DNA of 44,527 nt from Nostoc sp. JL34 (GTDB lineage Bacteria; Cyanobacteriota; Cyanobacteriia; Cyanobacteriales; Nostocaceae). A program made the translations under genes and the position numbers. Every line of letters begins with the position of its first letter. Within the stretch, counting starts at the first letter, position 1. The notes beneath the pieces were generated by a model, which saw nothing but the letters and a program-made list of their open reading frames with translations, searched no databases and was not told the DNA's origin. This document shows positions 16,068 to 26,375 of the stretch, piece after piece. The stretch spans positions 1 to 44,527 of the forward strand of contig NZ_JABXKQ010000119.1 of assembly GCF_017114945.1 (NCBI RefSeq). The letters run 5' to 3'.

Positions 16068-17582
16068 ATGCGTATTCAAATAGCTGTAGTTGCGATCGCA
16101 GTAATGTTAGTGGGTGGGGAAAATCCAGAGGCCCTTGCAGACTTGCAATCTTCTACTGAGGATGGCGCTGGTAATACCCTAATACCAGAACCTACATTAC
16201 AGATAGAGGGAGGGTATGCCAAATATGGTGATTATTATATAGGAGCAACTCCAGTAGATACTCAGTCTGTCGAGTTTTCTCAAAGAATTGTCAAAGATAT
16301 CCAGATTCGTTTTGTTAATGCTAAAGATCAGTTAGTCGATGACAAAGGTCAGCCGATCAAAGGACGGACTCAAAAAGATTTTATCATTGGTCTGCTGAAA
16401 CTCAAACCTGGTCAGATATTTCGTGAAGATTTACTCAAAGCAGACTTGCAACGATTGCGGAGATTAGAGTCATTTAATGAAGTCAATGTTTATCGAGAAG
16501 AAGATGGCAAGAGCGTTAATATCATCTATGAAATCAAAGAGCGTGACTTCCCTTCTTTAATCTTAGGAGGCGGTGATAACGAAGATGTTGGCCTATACGG
16601 TCGGGTGGGTTATAAAGATGCAAATATTAGCGGTCTTAACGATAAATTAGATACAACTTTGCAAATCAGCGGTAAAGATGTCCAGTTTAATGGTCAGTTC
16701 ATTAGTCGTTATCGTCCTGAAGAACCAAACCGCTTAGGCTACAGCATCAGAGGTTTTCGTAGTCGAAATATATCGGGAACTTTCAACGAAGATATCAGAT
16801 TGTCTAACGGTGACAAAGTGCGCGAGGGAAGGTTTGGCGGTTCTGTGGGAGTTTTACGATCTTTTGATGAGTGGGATACATCTGTGAGTCTGAACTATAC
16901 CAGAATTAGCCTACGCGATCGCGAATATAACGTTGCACAGGTCGATAGATTAGGGAGTCCTTTATCTGTGAGCGGTACTGGCATTGATGACCTATTTACA
17001 GTATCCTTTGCTGTATCTAGAGATCAACGCGATCGCCGAGACAACCCGACTCAAGGATCAATCCTCACCCTCAGCACAGAACAAGCGATTCCTATTGGAC
17101 TGGGTAATATTTCCAGCAACCGCCTACAAGGAAATTATATTCAGTATTTACCAGTCAGTTGGATCGGTAATGGTAGACCAACCGACAATCCAGAAATGTT
17201 GGCGATTAATTTCCAAATTGGTACAACTATTGGAGACTTTCCACCAGCTGATGCTTTTAATATTGGTGGGCTAAATTCTGTCAGGGGTTACGGTTATGGA
17301 AAAGTTGCCAGTGGTCGGAGTTATGGTCTAGCTTCTGTAGAATATCGGTTCCCAATTTTTCAGTCAATCGGAGGAGTTCTTTTTACTGACCTCGCCTCCG
17401 ATTTCGGGTCTAGCGAAACCGTGCTAGGCGAACCAGGAGTGCTGCGAGACAAACCTGGAAGCGGCTTTGGTTACGGCTTAGGATTGCGAGTCAAATCATC
17501 CTTTGGGCTGATTCGAGGCGACTTAGGAATTAGTGACCAAGGAGAAGTTAGATTTGAAGTTACTACAGGTCAGCGATTTTAA
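16068..17582 (+). CDS. Omp85/BamA-family outer-membrane protein (single POTRA)
   Basis: A 504-residue outer-membrane barrel protein. A signal peptide is visible (MRIQIAVVAIAVMLVGG, cleavage likely after EALA). One POTRA-like domain covers residues about 75-165 (LLKLKPGQIFREDLLKADLQRLRRLESFNEVNVY). The 16-stranded D15-type barrel follows, with the VRGYGYG substrate-channel motif near residue 406 and a C-terminal strand ending in Phe (EVTTGQRF). It is much shorter than BamA, which has five POTRAs, or cyanobacterial Omp85, which has three; a TamA/FhaC-like or specialised translocator role is inferred. Five bases separate it from the oxygenase gene. Confidence 0.88.
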   Translation: MRIQIAVVAIAVMLVGGENPEALADLQSSTEDGAGNTLIPEPTLQIEGGYAKYGDYYIGATPVDTQSVEFSQRIVKDIQIRFVNAKDQLVDDKGQPIKGRTQKDFIIGLLKLKPGQIFREDLLKADLQRLRRLESFNEVNVYREEDGKSVNIIYEIKERDFPSLILGGGDNEDVGLYGRVGYKDANISGLNDKLDTTLQISGKDVQFNGQFISRYRPEEPNRLGYSIRGFRSRNISGTFNEDIRLSNGDKVREGRFGGSVGVLRSFDEWDTSVSLNYTRISLRDREYNVAQVDRLGSPLSVSGTGIDDLFTVSFAVSRDQRDRRDNPTQGSILTLSTEQAIPIGLGNISSNRLQGNYIQYLPVSWIGNGRPTDNPEMLAINFQIGTTIGDFPPADAFNIGGLNSVRGYGYGKVASGRSYGLASVEYRFPIFQSIGGVLFTDLASDFGSSETVLGEPGVLRDKPGSGFGYGLGLRVKSSFGLIRGDLGISDQGEVRFEVTTGQRF

Positions 17583-17586
17583 TAAC

Positions 17587-18633
17587 ATGACTAGTTTACA
17601 CGTCCCGATTATTGATATTAGCGCCTTGATTTCTGGAAAAGGCGATCTCTGTCGAGAAGCCGCTTCTCTACGAGACGCTACGCGAATGCGTCTACGCTAT
17701 TCTGTAGCATCACAAATTAGCCAAGCTTGCCAAGAATCAGGGTTTTTCTATATTATTGGGCATGGTGTAGACGAAAATTTGCAGCGGCGACTCGAAGAAC
17801 TCAGCCGCCAGTTTTTCACCCAGGATTTAGAAACTAAACTGAAAATCCGCATGGCTTTGGCAGGTATTGCATGGCGGGGTTATTTCCCCGTTGGTGGCGA
17901 ATTGACATCTGGTAAACCCGACTTGAAGGAAGGCATTTACTTTGGCGTCGAATTGGGAAAAGAACATCCACTAGTGCAAGCTGGTACTCCTATGCATGGT
18001 TCCAACCTCTTCCCCGCCAACATTCCCCAATTTGGCGAGACAGTGCTTGAATATATGGAGGCGATGACCCACTTGGGACACACTCTGATGACTGGTATTG
18101 CCCTGAGTTTAGGATTAGAAGCATCCTACTTTGCTGACCGTTATACCTCAGATCCCTTAGTGTTGTTTCGCATCTTCAATTATCCTCCTAATTTATCATC
18201 GTCAGATAGTGAACCAATATGGGGCGTTGGCGAACATACCGATTATGGCGTTCTGACCATTCTCAAGCAAGACGACTCTGGCGGATTACAAGTTAAATCC
18301 AAGTCACGTTGGGTTGCTGCGCCTCCCGTTCCCGGTTCCTTTGTGTGCAACATCGGCGATATGTTAGAGAAGATGACGGCAGGTTTGTATCGTTCTACCC
18401 CTCATCGTGTGCAAAACCAGTCGGGAAATCATCGCCTTTCGTTCCCCTTCTTTTTCGATCCCAATTTTGATGTCGAAGTGAAGCCCATTGAATTAGATAA
18501 AATAGTGGCGAATGAGCATATAGGCGATCGCTGGGATAAAGCTAACGTTCATGATTTTCGCGGAACTTATGGTGACTATGTATTGAGTAAGGTATCTAAG
18601 GTTTTTCCAGAGTTGCGGCGATCGCTATTATAG
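17587..18633 (+). CDS. 2-oxoglutarate/Fe(II) dioxygenase, isopenicillin-N-synthase family
   Basis: A 348-residue soluble oxygenase. The start is ATG 17587, since an earlier in-frame codon at 17533 lies inside the Omp85 gene, and it gives the family start HVPIIDISAL. The DIOX_N domain is followed by the jelly roll with iron ligands His217 and Asp219 (GEHTDYG) and His273 (TPHRVQN), and the 2-oxoglutarate-binding Arg283-x-Ser285 (HRLS). The substrate is unknown. Residues about 21-39 (LCREAASLRDATRMRLRYS) are encoded by two perfect hairpin repeats and interrupt an otherwise normal N-terminal domain between SGKGD and VASQISQACQ. It is the last gene of the DUF3598-Omp85 run. Confidence 0.92.
   Translation: MTSLHVPIIDISALISGKGDLCREAASLRDATRMRLRYSVASQISQACQESGFFYIIGHGVDENLQRRLEELSRQFFTQDLETKLKIRMALAGIAWRGYFPVGGELTSGKPDLKEGIYFGVELGKEHPLVQAGTPMHGSNLFPANIPQFGETVLEYMEAMTHLGHTLMTGIALSLGLEASYFADRYTSDPLVLFRIFNYPPNLSSSDSEPIWGVGEHTDYGVLTILKQDDSGGLQVKSKSRWVAAPPVPGSFVCNIGDMLEKMTAGLYRSTPHRVQNQSGNHRLSFPFFFDPNFDVEVKPIELDKIVANEHIGDRWDKANVHDFRGTYGDYVLSKVSKVFPELRRSLL
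17654..17693. repeat. Palindromic repeat inserted in the oxygenase coding sequence
   Basis: Two adjacent perfect hairpins: GAGAAG-ccg-CTTCTC (17654-17668) and AGACGC-9 nt-GCGTCT (17673-17693). This is a Nostoc-style dispersed palindrome. It lies in frame and accounts for about 19 extra residues. Confidence 0.85.
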
Positions 18634-18729
18634 GGTTTCAAAGCATTTCTTCTTGATGAGTTCCCTTTCTGCTTAGGTTCTTGTATGTCAAATGCGCGGA
18701 AAGCCAGATTACATAGCAATTCCAATCAA

Positions 18730-18767
18730 ATTGCAGTTCATCAAAATCCCTAATTAGGGATTGAAAC
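18730..18767 (+). CRISPR. Solitary CRISPR-repeat-like sequence
   Basis: A 38-base sequence starting ATTGCAGTTCATCAAAATCC and ending AGGGATTGAAAC. The CCCTAATTAGGG palindrome followed by ATTGAAAC is the hallmark of the 37-base repeats of many Nostocales arrays. Only one full copy is present; an 18-base half copy lies at 19167-19184. No cas genes are in the window, so this is probably an orphan or relic repeat. Confidence 0.6.
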
Positions 18768-18830
18768 TTAGCTGAAAGTTGATGCCAACTCTTTTATCAG
18801 GCATACCTGGACTCCGGGAATAATAAATTG

Positions 18831-18858
18831 TTGACTATTGACTACTGACTAATGACTC
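18831..18858 (+). repeat. TTGACTA heptamer repeats (4 units)
   Basis: TTGACTA, TTGACTA, CTGACTA, ATGACTC in perfect heptameric phase. The last unit supplies the ATG of the small membrane-protein frame that follows. Confidence 0.75.
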
Positions 18859-19022
18859 AAAAAATAGTGGAACGTGGACTGATTGATTGGATTGTGATTG
18901 GGATGCTAGTTTTAGTCCCTGCATCGCTTGCTGTGTTTAGCTTTTTACAACCAAAAACTGAAACTAGACGTGAATGCTACCAACGCGCACAAAGGAGATA
19001 CGCGCTCGCTACCAAGCAGTAG
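18852..19022 (+). CDS. Putative small single-span membrane protein
   Basis: A 56-residue frame with protein-like order: a short polar start (MTQKIVERGLIDW), one strong hydrophobic helix at residues about 13-32 (IVIGMLVLVPASLAVFSF), then a basic tail (RRECYQRAQRRYALATKQ) that would sit in the cytoplasm. The ATG lies in the last TTGACTA-type heptamer and no clear ribosome-binding site is seen. The function is unknown. It could be the remnant of a longer protein, but the positive-inside layout supports a real small protein. Confidence 0.45.
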   Translation: MTQKIVERGLIDWIVIGMLVLVPASLAVFSFLQPKTETRRECYQRAQRRYALATKQ

Positions 19023-19366
19023 GGAAAACAACAATTGATACATCAGAGGAGATAGAGGCGATCGCCTCTGAGATAAAACTCAAATGCCCTAATTAACTTC
19101 TTTACTAGCCTTGAGTACCTTGAGTTTCTCAAGTTCAAACTTACTATTTGAAGGCACTGAGGCAGAATTGCAATTCATCAAAATTGCTATAGATATGAAG
19201 ACTGTTTTACTCCTGCCTCTTGCCTATCTCTCAGCAGATAGCTTGCTTGTTAAGCTTATCCGTGGTTTGATTAAATACGGTATATCTATCGACTTATAGT
19301 ATTTTGGGACTACTCAATTACCTGAATTAACTTGTCAGCCGCAAAGTAAATATAATAAAACTTTTC
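19023..19366. other. 344-base spacer with a perfect HIP1-centred palindrome
   Basis: AGAGGCGATCGCCTCT (19054-19069) is a perfect 16-base palindrome around a HIP1 octamer. The 18-base half copy of the CRISPR-like repeat is at 19167-19184 (ATTGCAATTCATCAAAAT). A 62-codon frame at 19111-19299 spans that relic and is not called. The promoter of the next gene should lie near its right end. Confidence 0.5.
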
Positions 19367-20254
19367 ATGCCTATCCAAACTATTGGTATTTTAAGTCCAG
19401 GCGATATGGGACAAGCGATCGCATCTGTTCTCAATCAACATGGATTGAAAACTATTGCAGCCCTAAATGATCGCAGTGAACGAACTCGGCAATTAGCAAC
19501 CGCAGCCAACATCCAAGATGTAGGTTCCCTCACACAACTGGTAATTGAATCTGATGTAGTGTTGTCAGTTCTAGTCCCCGCAGCGGCTACCCAAGCAGCG
19601 AAGCAAGTAGCTGAGGTGATCAGCAATGTTGGTAAACCCATACTCTATGTTGACTGTAATGCGATCGCACCCCAGAAAGTTATCAATATCGGCCAACTCA
19701 TTGAATCAGTTGGGGGAACATTTGTAGATGCATCAATTATTGGCCCACCACCGCGAGTTCCCAATCGCACCCGTATTTACACTTCAGGAAAACAGGCCAG
19801 TCAACTGCTACAACTGCGAGATCATGGCTTAGATGTGCGGGTGATTGGTGATGAAATTGGTCAGGCTTCGGGGTTGAAAATGTCTTACGCAGCCCTGACA
19901 AAAGGACTTACAGCCATCGGTACAGAACTACTAATTGCAGCCCATCGTTTAGGGTTGGATAAGGAATTATGGGATGAAGTATCTAGTAGCCAAAAAGAAC
20001 TTGCTAGCATCTTAACCCGTTCCATTCCATCGATGACACCGAAAGCGCATCGTTGGGTAGGAGAAATGGAAGAGATTGCAGAAACCTTTAAAGAATTGGG
20101 TTTGACAGAGCGCATTTTTTACGGAGCAGCTGACGTTTACCGTTTGGTAAAAGAAACCTCCTTGGGTAAGGAAACACCAGAAGAGTCTAATGGCGATCGC
20201 TCGTTGGATGAAATCATTACAATCCTCTCCAATGAAGCAAGCTCTGACACCTAA
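19367..20254 (+). CDS. NAD(P)-dependent dehydrogenase, 6PGDH/3-hydroxyisobutyrate family with DUF1932
   Basis: A 295-residue two-domain protein. The Rossmann start is IGILSPGDMGQAIASVL (glycine-rich loop GxLSPGDMG) with the nucleotide-ribose region LNDRSERTRQ. The 6PGDH-type SVLVPAAATQAA and FVDASIIGPPP follow. The C-terminal helical domain (residues about 190-265, GLKMSYAALTKGLTAIGTELL) matches the DUF1932 type, where the conserved Lys189 in LKMSYAALTKG is the likely catalytic lysine. The substrate is unknown. It stands alone and converges on the aldo/keto reductase, with a strong GC hairpin between them. Confidence 0.88.
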   Translation: MPIQTIGILSPGDMGQAIASVLNQHGLKTIAALNDRSERTRQLATAANIQDVGSLTQLVIESDVVLSVLVPAAATQAAKQVAEVISNVGKPILYVDCNAIAPQKVINIGQLIESVGGTFVDASIIGPPPRVPNRTRIYTSGKQASQLLQLRDHGLDVRVIGDEIGQASGLKMSYAALTKGLTAIGTELLIAAHRLGLDKELWDEVSSSQKELASILTRSIPSMTPKAHRWVGEMEEIAETFKELGLTERIFYGAADVYRLVKETSLGKETPEESNGDRSLDEIITILSNEASSDT

Positions 20255-20312
20255 TTCTTGAGTATTTTATAGATAGGGATAAAAAGCGAGAATCTATGAC
20301 TTTTGTGCTGCA

Positions 20313-20352
20313 CGAGCCGCCCCTGGCTTCGTACAGTTTCAGGGGCGGCTCG
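20313..20352. terminator. Strong GC hairpin between convergent genes
   Basis: Perfect 13-bp stem CGAGCCGCCCCTG (20313-20325) with CAGGGGCGGCTCG (20340-20352) and a 14-base loop. There is no clear T-tract on either side, so it may be a stop signal for both converging genes or a foreign structural repeat. It marks the left edge of the GC-rich island. Confidence 0.5.
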
Positions 20353-20462
20353 GAACAGGATCTCGTTTCTCCCTCGTCTATCGCTTGCCAGCTATCCGTC
20401 TTGCACGTGTTGCCTTGCATAGTGAGCTACGGAATGCAACCAGAGAAGACATTTTTTGCCGC

Positions 20463-21515
<1,053 letters not shown>

Positions 21516-21522
21516 CTACGGA

Positions 21523-21625
21523 TCAGGTCTGGTATTGTTCGTCGCTGACCTTTTCCATTTAGTCCACGGTCTTGCTGTCGAGTTCTGAATGGCGATCTGC
21601 GTCATAGTCATAGCCGTGGATTTGA
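21523..21625 (-). pseudogene. Relic of a cupin gene C-terminus
   Basis: Read on the minus strand in two frames, this gives MTQIAIQN and then LDSKTVD-stop-MEKVSDEQYQT, matching [27 protein letters not shown] at the end of the intact cupin at 26826-27227. A frameshift and an in-frame TAA (where the cupin has Trp) break it. It lies between the aldo/keto reductase and SDR genes and shows that the island once carried a second cupin gene or a duplicated module. Confidence 0.65.
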
Positions 21626-21648
21626 TAATGATGCTTCTTACGTGATCG

Positions 21649-22485
21649 CTAGAACGAACCGTCTGTTGATTTCGATAGCTCTTCATGGGCGCGCGTCGCC
21701 TGCAACCGTTCCTCGACAGCCGATGCGATCGCTGCGAGCGCGTCGCTGCCAGCAACGAACAGCTTCGGCGGATTCTCCATTCCGGCGATTTTGACCAGAG
21801 CATCGCCCAACTTTGCCGGGTCACCCTGCTGCGTGCCGTTGTAGGCTGACCACGTTTCCTGGACGTTGCCCTCGGCGGCATAGTCTTCGATGGCGTTGCT
21901 GGGCCATCTGACATTCTGGTTGTCCAGAAGGTCGGTGCGAAAGAAGCCAGGTTCGACGAGCGTCATCTTGATGCCGAACCCCTCGACCTCGACCGCAACC
22001 GACAGCGAGATGCCCTCGACCGCGAACTTCGATGCGGCATAGGCGGCACAGTGCTTAAACCCGACAACGCCAGCAACGGAGCTGATGTTGATGATGTGGC
22101 CCGACCGCTGCTGACGCATAACCGGCAGCACGGCACGCATGACGTACACCACACCATAAAAGTTCGTCGCGAACTGGCGTTCGATCTCGGCTGTGGTCAT
22201 CTCTTCAAAATTACCAAGCAGGCTGTAGCCCGCATTGTTAACCAAAACGTCGATACGACCGAACCGCTTCACCGCCTCCTCGACGGCTGTTTTCGCCTGT
22301 ACTTCGTCGGAAACGTCCAACTGGACAAATGCAAGATTCTCGCTTGCGACATCGCGCAAGGCATTACGCACTTTATCGAGGTTTCTTCCGGTCGCGACTA
22401 CACGATCGCCGGAGTGCAATGCCGCCTTGAAGGTTCCGGTGCCAATACCGCTACCAGCGCCTGTAATAAACCAGACTTTGCTCAT
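21649..22485 (-). CDS. Short-chain dehydrogenase/reductase (SDR)
   Basis: A 278-residue classical SDR. The cofactor loop is TGAGSGIG (residues 8-15), with Arg34 after the second strand (VVATGRNLDKV) suggesting NADP(H). NNAG is at 84-87, catalytic Ser135/136 (NISSVAG), and Tyr149-x3-Lys153 (YAASK). The C-terminus is of the oxidoreductase type acting on unknown carbonyls. AAGGAAA precedes ATG 22485 by about 8 bases. It is clearly GC-rich, and lies in line with the carboxymuconolactone-like gene on the same strand. Confidence 0.93.
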   Translation of the reverse strand: MSKVWFITGAGSGIGTGTFKAALHSGDRVVATGRNLDKVRNALRDVASENLAFVQLDVSDEVQAKTAVEEAVKRFGRIDVLVNNAGYSLLGNFEEMTTAEIERQFATNFYGVVYVMRAVLPVMRQQRSGHIINISSVAGVVGFKHCAAYAASKFAVEGISLSVAVEVEGFGIKMTLVEPGFFRTDLLDNQNVRWPSNAIEDYAAEGNVQETWSAYNGTQQGDPAKLGDALVKIAGMENPPKLFVAGSDALAAIASAVEERLQATRAHEELSKSTDGSF

Positions 22486-22550
22486 AATTATTTTCCTTTT
22501 ACTCGGACTTAATCAAGCCTTGTATTGTTCATTGCTCGTTATCATCACCA

Positions 22551-23915
<1,365 letters not shown>

Positions 23916-23942
23916 TGTTACCCCTTCGAGGTTTTAGCTCGG

Positions 23943-25001
23943 TTATGCAGATTTAAGGGATGCCATATCGATACAGAAGCGATATTTCACATCGGACTTG
24001 AGCAGTCGCTCGTAGGCTTCGTTGACTTTCTGGATAGGAATGACTTCGACATCGGCGGTGATGTTATGCTTGCCGCAAAAGTCAAGCATTTCTTGGGTTT
24101 CGGCGATGCCGCCGATCATAGAACCGGAAAGACTGCGACGCGCCATGATGAGGCTGAATGCCGAGATGTCCAGGGGCTTTGCGGGTGCGCCAACAAGGGT
24201 GATGTTGCCGTCGCGGGTGAGCAGGTTGAGATAGGCGTTGATGTCGTGATCGGCGGAAATGGTGTCGAGGATGAAGTCGAAGCTGCCTGTGTGCTTCTGC
24301 ATCTCGTCGGCGTTGCGGGAGACGACCACTTCATCGGCACCAAGGCGGAGTGCGTCTTCCTTCTTGTTAGGCGAGGTGGTGAAGACGACGACGTGGGCAC
24401 CGAACGCACGGGCAAACTTCACGCCCATGTGGCCCAGCCCGCCGAGACCAACCACGCCAACCTTCTTGCCCTTAGTGACACCCCAGTGGCGCATAGGTGA
24501 GTAAGTTGTGATTCCGGCGCAGAGGAGCGGCGCAGATCCAGCGAGATCGAGGTTGGAGGGAACGTGCAAAACGAAGCGTTCATCGACGACGATGCTATCG
24601 GAGTAGCCACCATAGGTCACGCCTCCGAGTTGCTTGTCCGGGGAGTTGAAGGTTTGGGTCATGTTCGCGCAGAACTGCTCAAGACCATCCCTGCAATGAG
24701 GGCAGGTGCCGTCCGAATCAACCATACAGCCGACTGCGGCGAGGTCGCCGGGCTTGTACTTCGTGACTGCCGAGCCGACCTTAGTGACACGGCCGACGAT
24801 CTCATGACCGGGAACAATCGGGTAGACAGTGGACATGATACTGCTCCACTCGTTACGCACTGAATGGAGATCGGAGTGGCAGATGCCGCAGAAGAGGATT
24901 TCGATCTGCACATCGTGTTCTTTTGGATCGCGCCGTGCGATCTTGGTAGAGGACAGCGGTGATGTTGCACTGGTTGCGGAATAAGCTTTTGTGTTGTACA
25001 T
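23943..25001 (-). CDS. Zinc-dependent NAD(P)-alcohol dehydrogenase (YahK/CAD type)
   Basis: A 352-residue medium-chain dehydrogenase expected to reduce aldehydes with NADPH. Catalytic zinc ligands are Cys41 (GICHSDLH) and His66-Glu67 (PGHEIVG). The structural zinc site has Cys92, Cys100, Cys103 and Cys111. The Rossmann loop GLGGLGHMGVKFA is near residue 185. The C-terminus is VNEAYERLLKSDVKYRFCIDM. AGGAG lies about 9 bases before ATG 25001. Base composition is clearly GC-rich and unlike the surrounding cyanobacterial genes, supporting acquisition from another bacterium. A C-terminal relic of a second copy is at 26376-26487. Confidence 0.93.
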   Translation of the reverse strand: MYNTKAYSATSATSPLSSTKIARRDPKEHDVQIEILFCGICHSDLHSVRNEWSSIMSTVYPIVPGHEIVGRVTKVGSAVTKYKPGDLAAVGCMVDSDGTCPHCRDGLEQFCANMTQTFNSPDKQLGGVTYGGYSDSIVVDERFVLHVPSNLDLAGSAPLLCAGITTYSPMRHWGVTKGKKVGVVGLGGLGHMGVKFARAFGAHVVVFTTSPNKKEDALRLGADEVVVSRNADEMQKHTGSFDFILDTISADHDINAYLNLLTRDGNITLVGAPAKPLDISAFSLIMARRSLSGSMIGGIAETQEMLDFCGKHNITADVEVIPIQKVNEAYERLLKSDVKYRFCIDMASLKSA

Positions 25002-25053
25002 GAATGGATACTCCTAGTTGTTTATATTCTTGTGGCTCTTGTCAGTTGCTCAC

Positions 25054-25977
25054 TTACTTGCTGAGATGCTGATTGAAAAAGGACTGAAGCTTGTCCCAGG
25101 GGATCAGGTTCACCCGGTCATACAAATCTACATGTCCCGCGTTCGGAACGATGTAGAGATCCTTTGGCTCGGCTGCGCGCTTGTAGGCATCTTCGCTGAA
25201 CTCCCTGGAATGTGCATTGTCACCCGTGATGAACAGCATGGGACGAGGCGAAATCGTCTCAATATCATCGAATGGGTAAAAGTTCATGAATTTGACGTTG
25301 CTGGTAAGCGTCGGGTGCGTTGTCAGCTTCGGCGACGAACCTTTGGGGGTGTGTTCGCCTCTGGGAGTGCGGTAGAAGTCGTAAAACTCACGCTCAATGG
25401 CGGTGGAATTCTCGTTCAGTTCATGCACCGTCCCGCCGGTGTATTTGGTCTCGCCGCCCGTAAACTGGGCATAGCGTTGTTCAGCCGCCTCTGCGATCGC
25501 TTTCTTTCTCTGTTCGAGGGTAGTAGAATGTCTAAGCCCGTTACGGCTGGCCGCACCCATGTCGTACATGCTTACCGTCGCAATGGCCTTCATGCGCGGG
25601 TCAATCTTGGCGGCGCTGATGACGAAGCTGCCGCTGCCGCAAATCCCAAGAACGCCAATCCGGTTTCTGTCAACGAATGTCCGGGTGCCCAGAAAATCGA
25701 CCGCAGCACTAAAATCCTCGGCATAAATATCCGGCGAAACAACGTTGCGGGGCTGCCCCTCACTCTCGCCCCAGAAGGACAAATCGAGGGACAAGGTGAC
25801 GAATCCCTGGTCAGCCAGCTTTTGGGCATACAGATTTGCGCTCTGTTCTTTGACTGCGCCCATTGGGTGCCCGACAATGATTGCCGGATTCTTGGCGTTC
25901 TGATTCAAGGCTTTGGGAATGAAAAGATTCCTAGCAACCTGCATGTTGTATTGGTTTTTGAACGTAACTTTCTGCAT
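25054..25977 (-). CDS. Alpha/beta hydrolase, dienelactone-hydrolase-like (3' part of a split gene)
   Basis: A 307-residue hydrolase domain. The oxyanion region is IIVGHPMGAVKEQS, the nucleophile elbow is VLGICGSGSF with a cysteine nucleophile as in dienelactone hydrolases, and the candidate catalytic histidine is in PNAGHVDLYD. The ATG at 25977 lies inside the 10-bp target duplication of the adjacent MITE and has no ribosome-binding site. It was an internal Met codon in the original gene, whose signal-peptide part is now at 26156-26341. If translated, the enzyme would stay in the cytoplasm instead of being exported. Family members with an N-terminal signal peptide joined at this very point support that reading. 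Confidence 0.8.
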   Translation of the reverse strand: MQKVTFKNQYNMQVARNLFIPKALNQNAKNPAIIVGHPMGAVKEQSANLYAQKLADQGFVTLSLDLSFWGESEGQPRNVVSPDIYAEDFSAAVDFLGTRTFVDRNRIGVLGICGSGSFVISAAKIDPRMKAIATVSMYDMGAASRNGLRHSTTLEQRKKAIAEAAEQRYAQFTGGETKYTGGTVHELNENSTAIEREFYDFYRTPRGEHTPKGSSPKLTTHPTLTSNVKFMNFYPFDDIETISPRPMLFITGDNAHSREFSEDAYKRAAEPKDLYIVPNAGHVDLYDRVNLIPWDKLQSFFNQHLSK

Positions 25978-25981
25978 GATC

Positions 25982-26167
25982 GAATGGCACTAAGTTAAGC
26001 TGAAGGGTTGGCAGTGTAAGGATTGCAGAGGTGCAGGGGTGCAGGGGTGCAGAGAGGAATTTTTAAATATCCGAACGCAATACCTTAAACTTCTTCTTTC
26101 TCCCCTGCTCCTCTGCTCCTCTGCACCCCTGCTGCCTCAATGATTTTCCCTTTTCTTAGTGCCATTC
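25982..26167. mobile_element. 186-bp MITE with 13-bp perfect TIRs and 10-bp target duplication
   Basis: Ends are GAATGGCACTAAG (25982-25994) and its exact complement CTTAGTGCCATTC (26155-26167). The flanks carry the identical direct repeat CTGCATGATC at 25972-25981 and 26168-26177. There is no coding capacity; the interior contains complementary GTGCAGG/CCTGCAC-type repeats that can pair. The 10-bp duplication is compatible with IS4- or ISAs1-type transposases acting in trans. It splits the secreted hydrolase gene. Confidence 0.9.
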
Positions 26168-26341
26168 CTGCATGATCACCTTGTCGCTCTTATAGAAGTT
26201 GTCCGCCCCCTCAACTACAGCGGACTGCTGTACGGGTGCTTGGGGACTTTTACGCGAGACGTGTGTTTTGTCGAGCGCAAATGCCACCGTTGCATAGGTT
26301 GCACCAATCAAGAAGGTTGGTATTAGAACGAGGTGTTTCAT
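26156..26341 (-). pseudogene. 5' fragment of the MITE-split secreted hydrolase (signal peptide part)
   Basis: This encodes 61 residues: a signal peptide (MKHLVLIPTFLIGATYATVAFA) and a linker ending NFYKSDKVIMQ, then EWH and a TAA. The last four codons come from the MITE end. Removing the element and one copy of the target repeat joins KVIMQ directly and in frame to KVTFKNQYNMQ of the hydrolase at 25977. The native product would have been an exported enzyme of about 365 residues. Confidence 0.85.
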
Positions 26342-26375
26342 TGAGTTCTGCGTATGTGTGGGTTTATTTAGCGGG

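Noticed and set aside
19054..19069. 16-base HIP1 palindrome as an intrinsic terminator
   Set aside because: No T-tract follows and no loop is left in a perfect palindrome; more likely an extended HIP1 site.
19111..19299. 62-codon frame after the small membrane protein
   Set aside because: It runs through the half CRISPR-like repeat and simple spacer DNA, and shows no recognisable family.
25018..25998. 326-codon open frame antisense to the split hydrolase
   Set aside because: It is the complement of a clearly recognisable hydrolase and has no domain of its own; long antisense frames are expected in GC-rich DNA.
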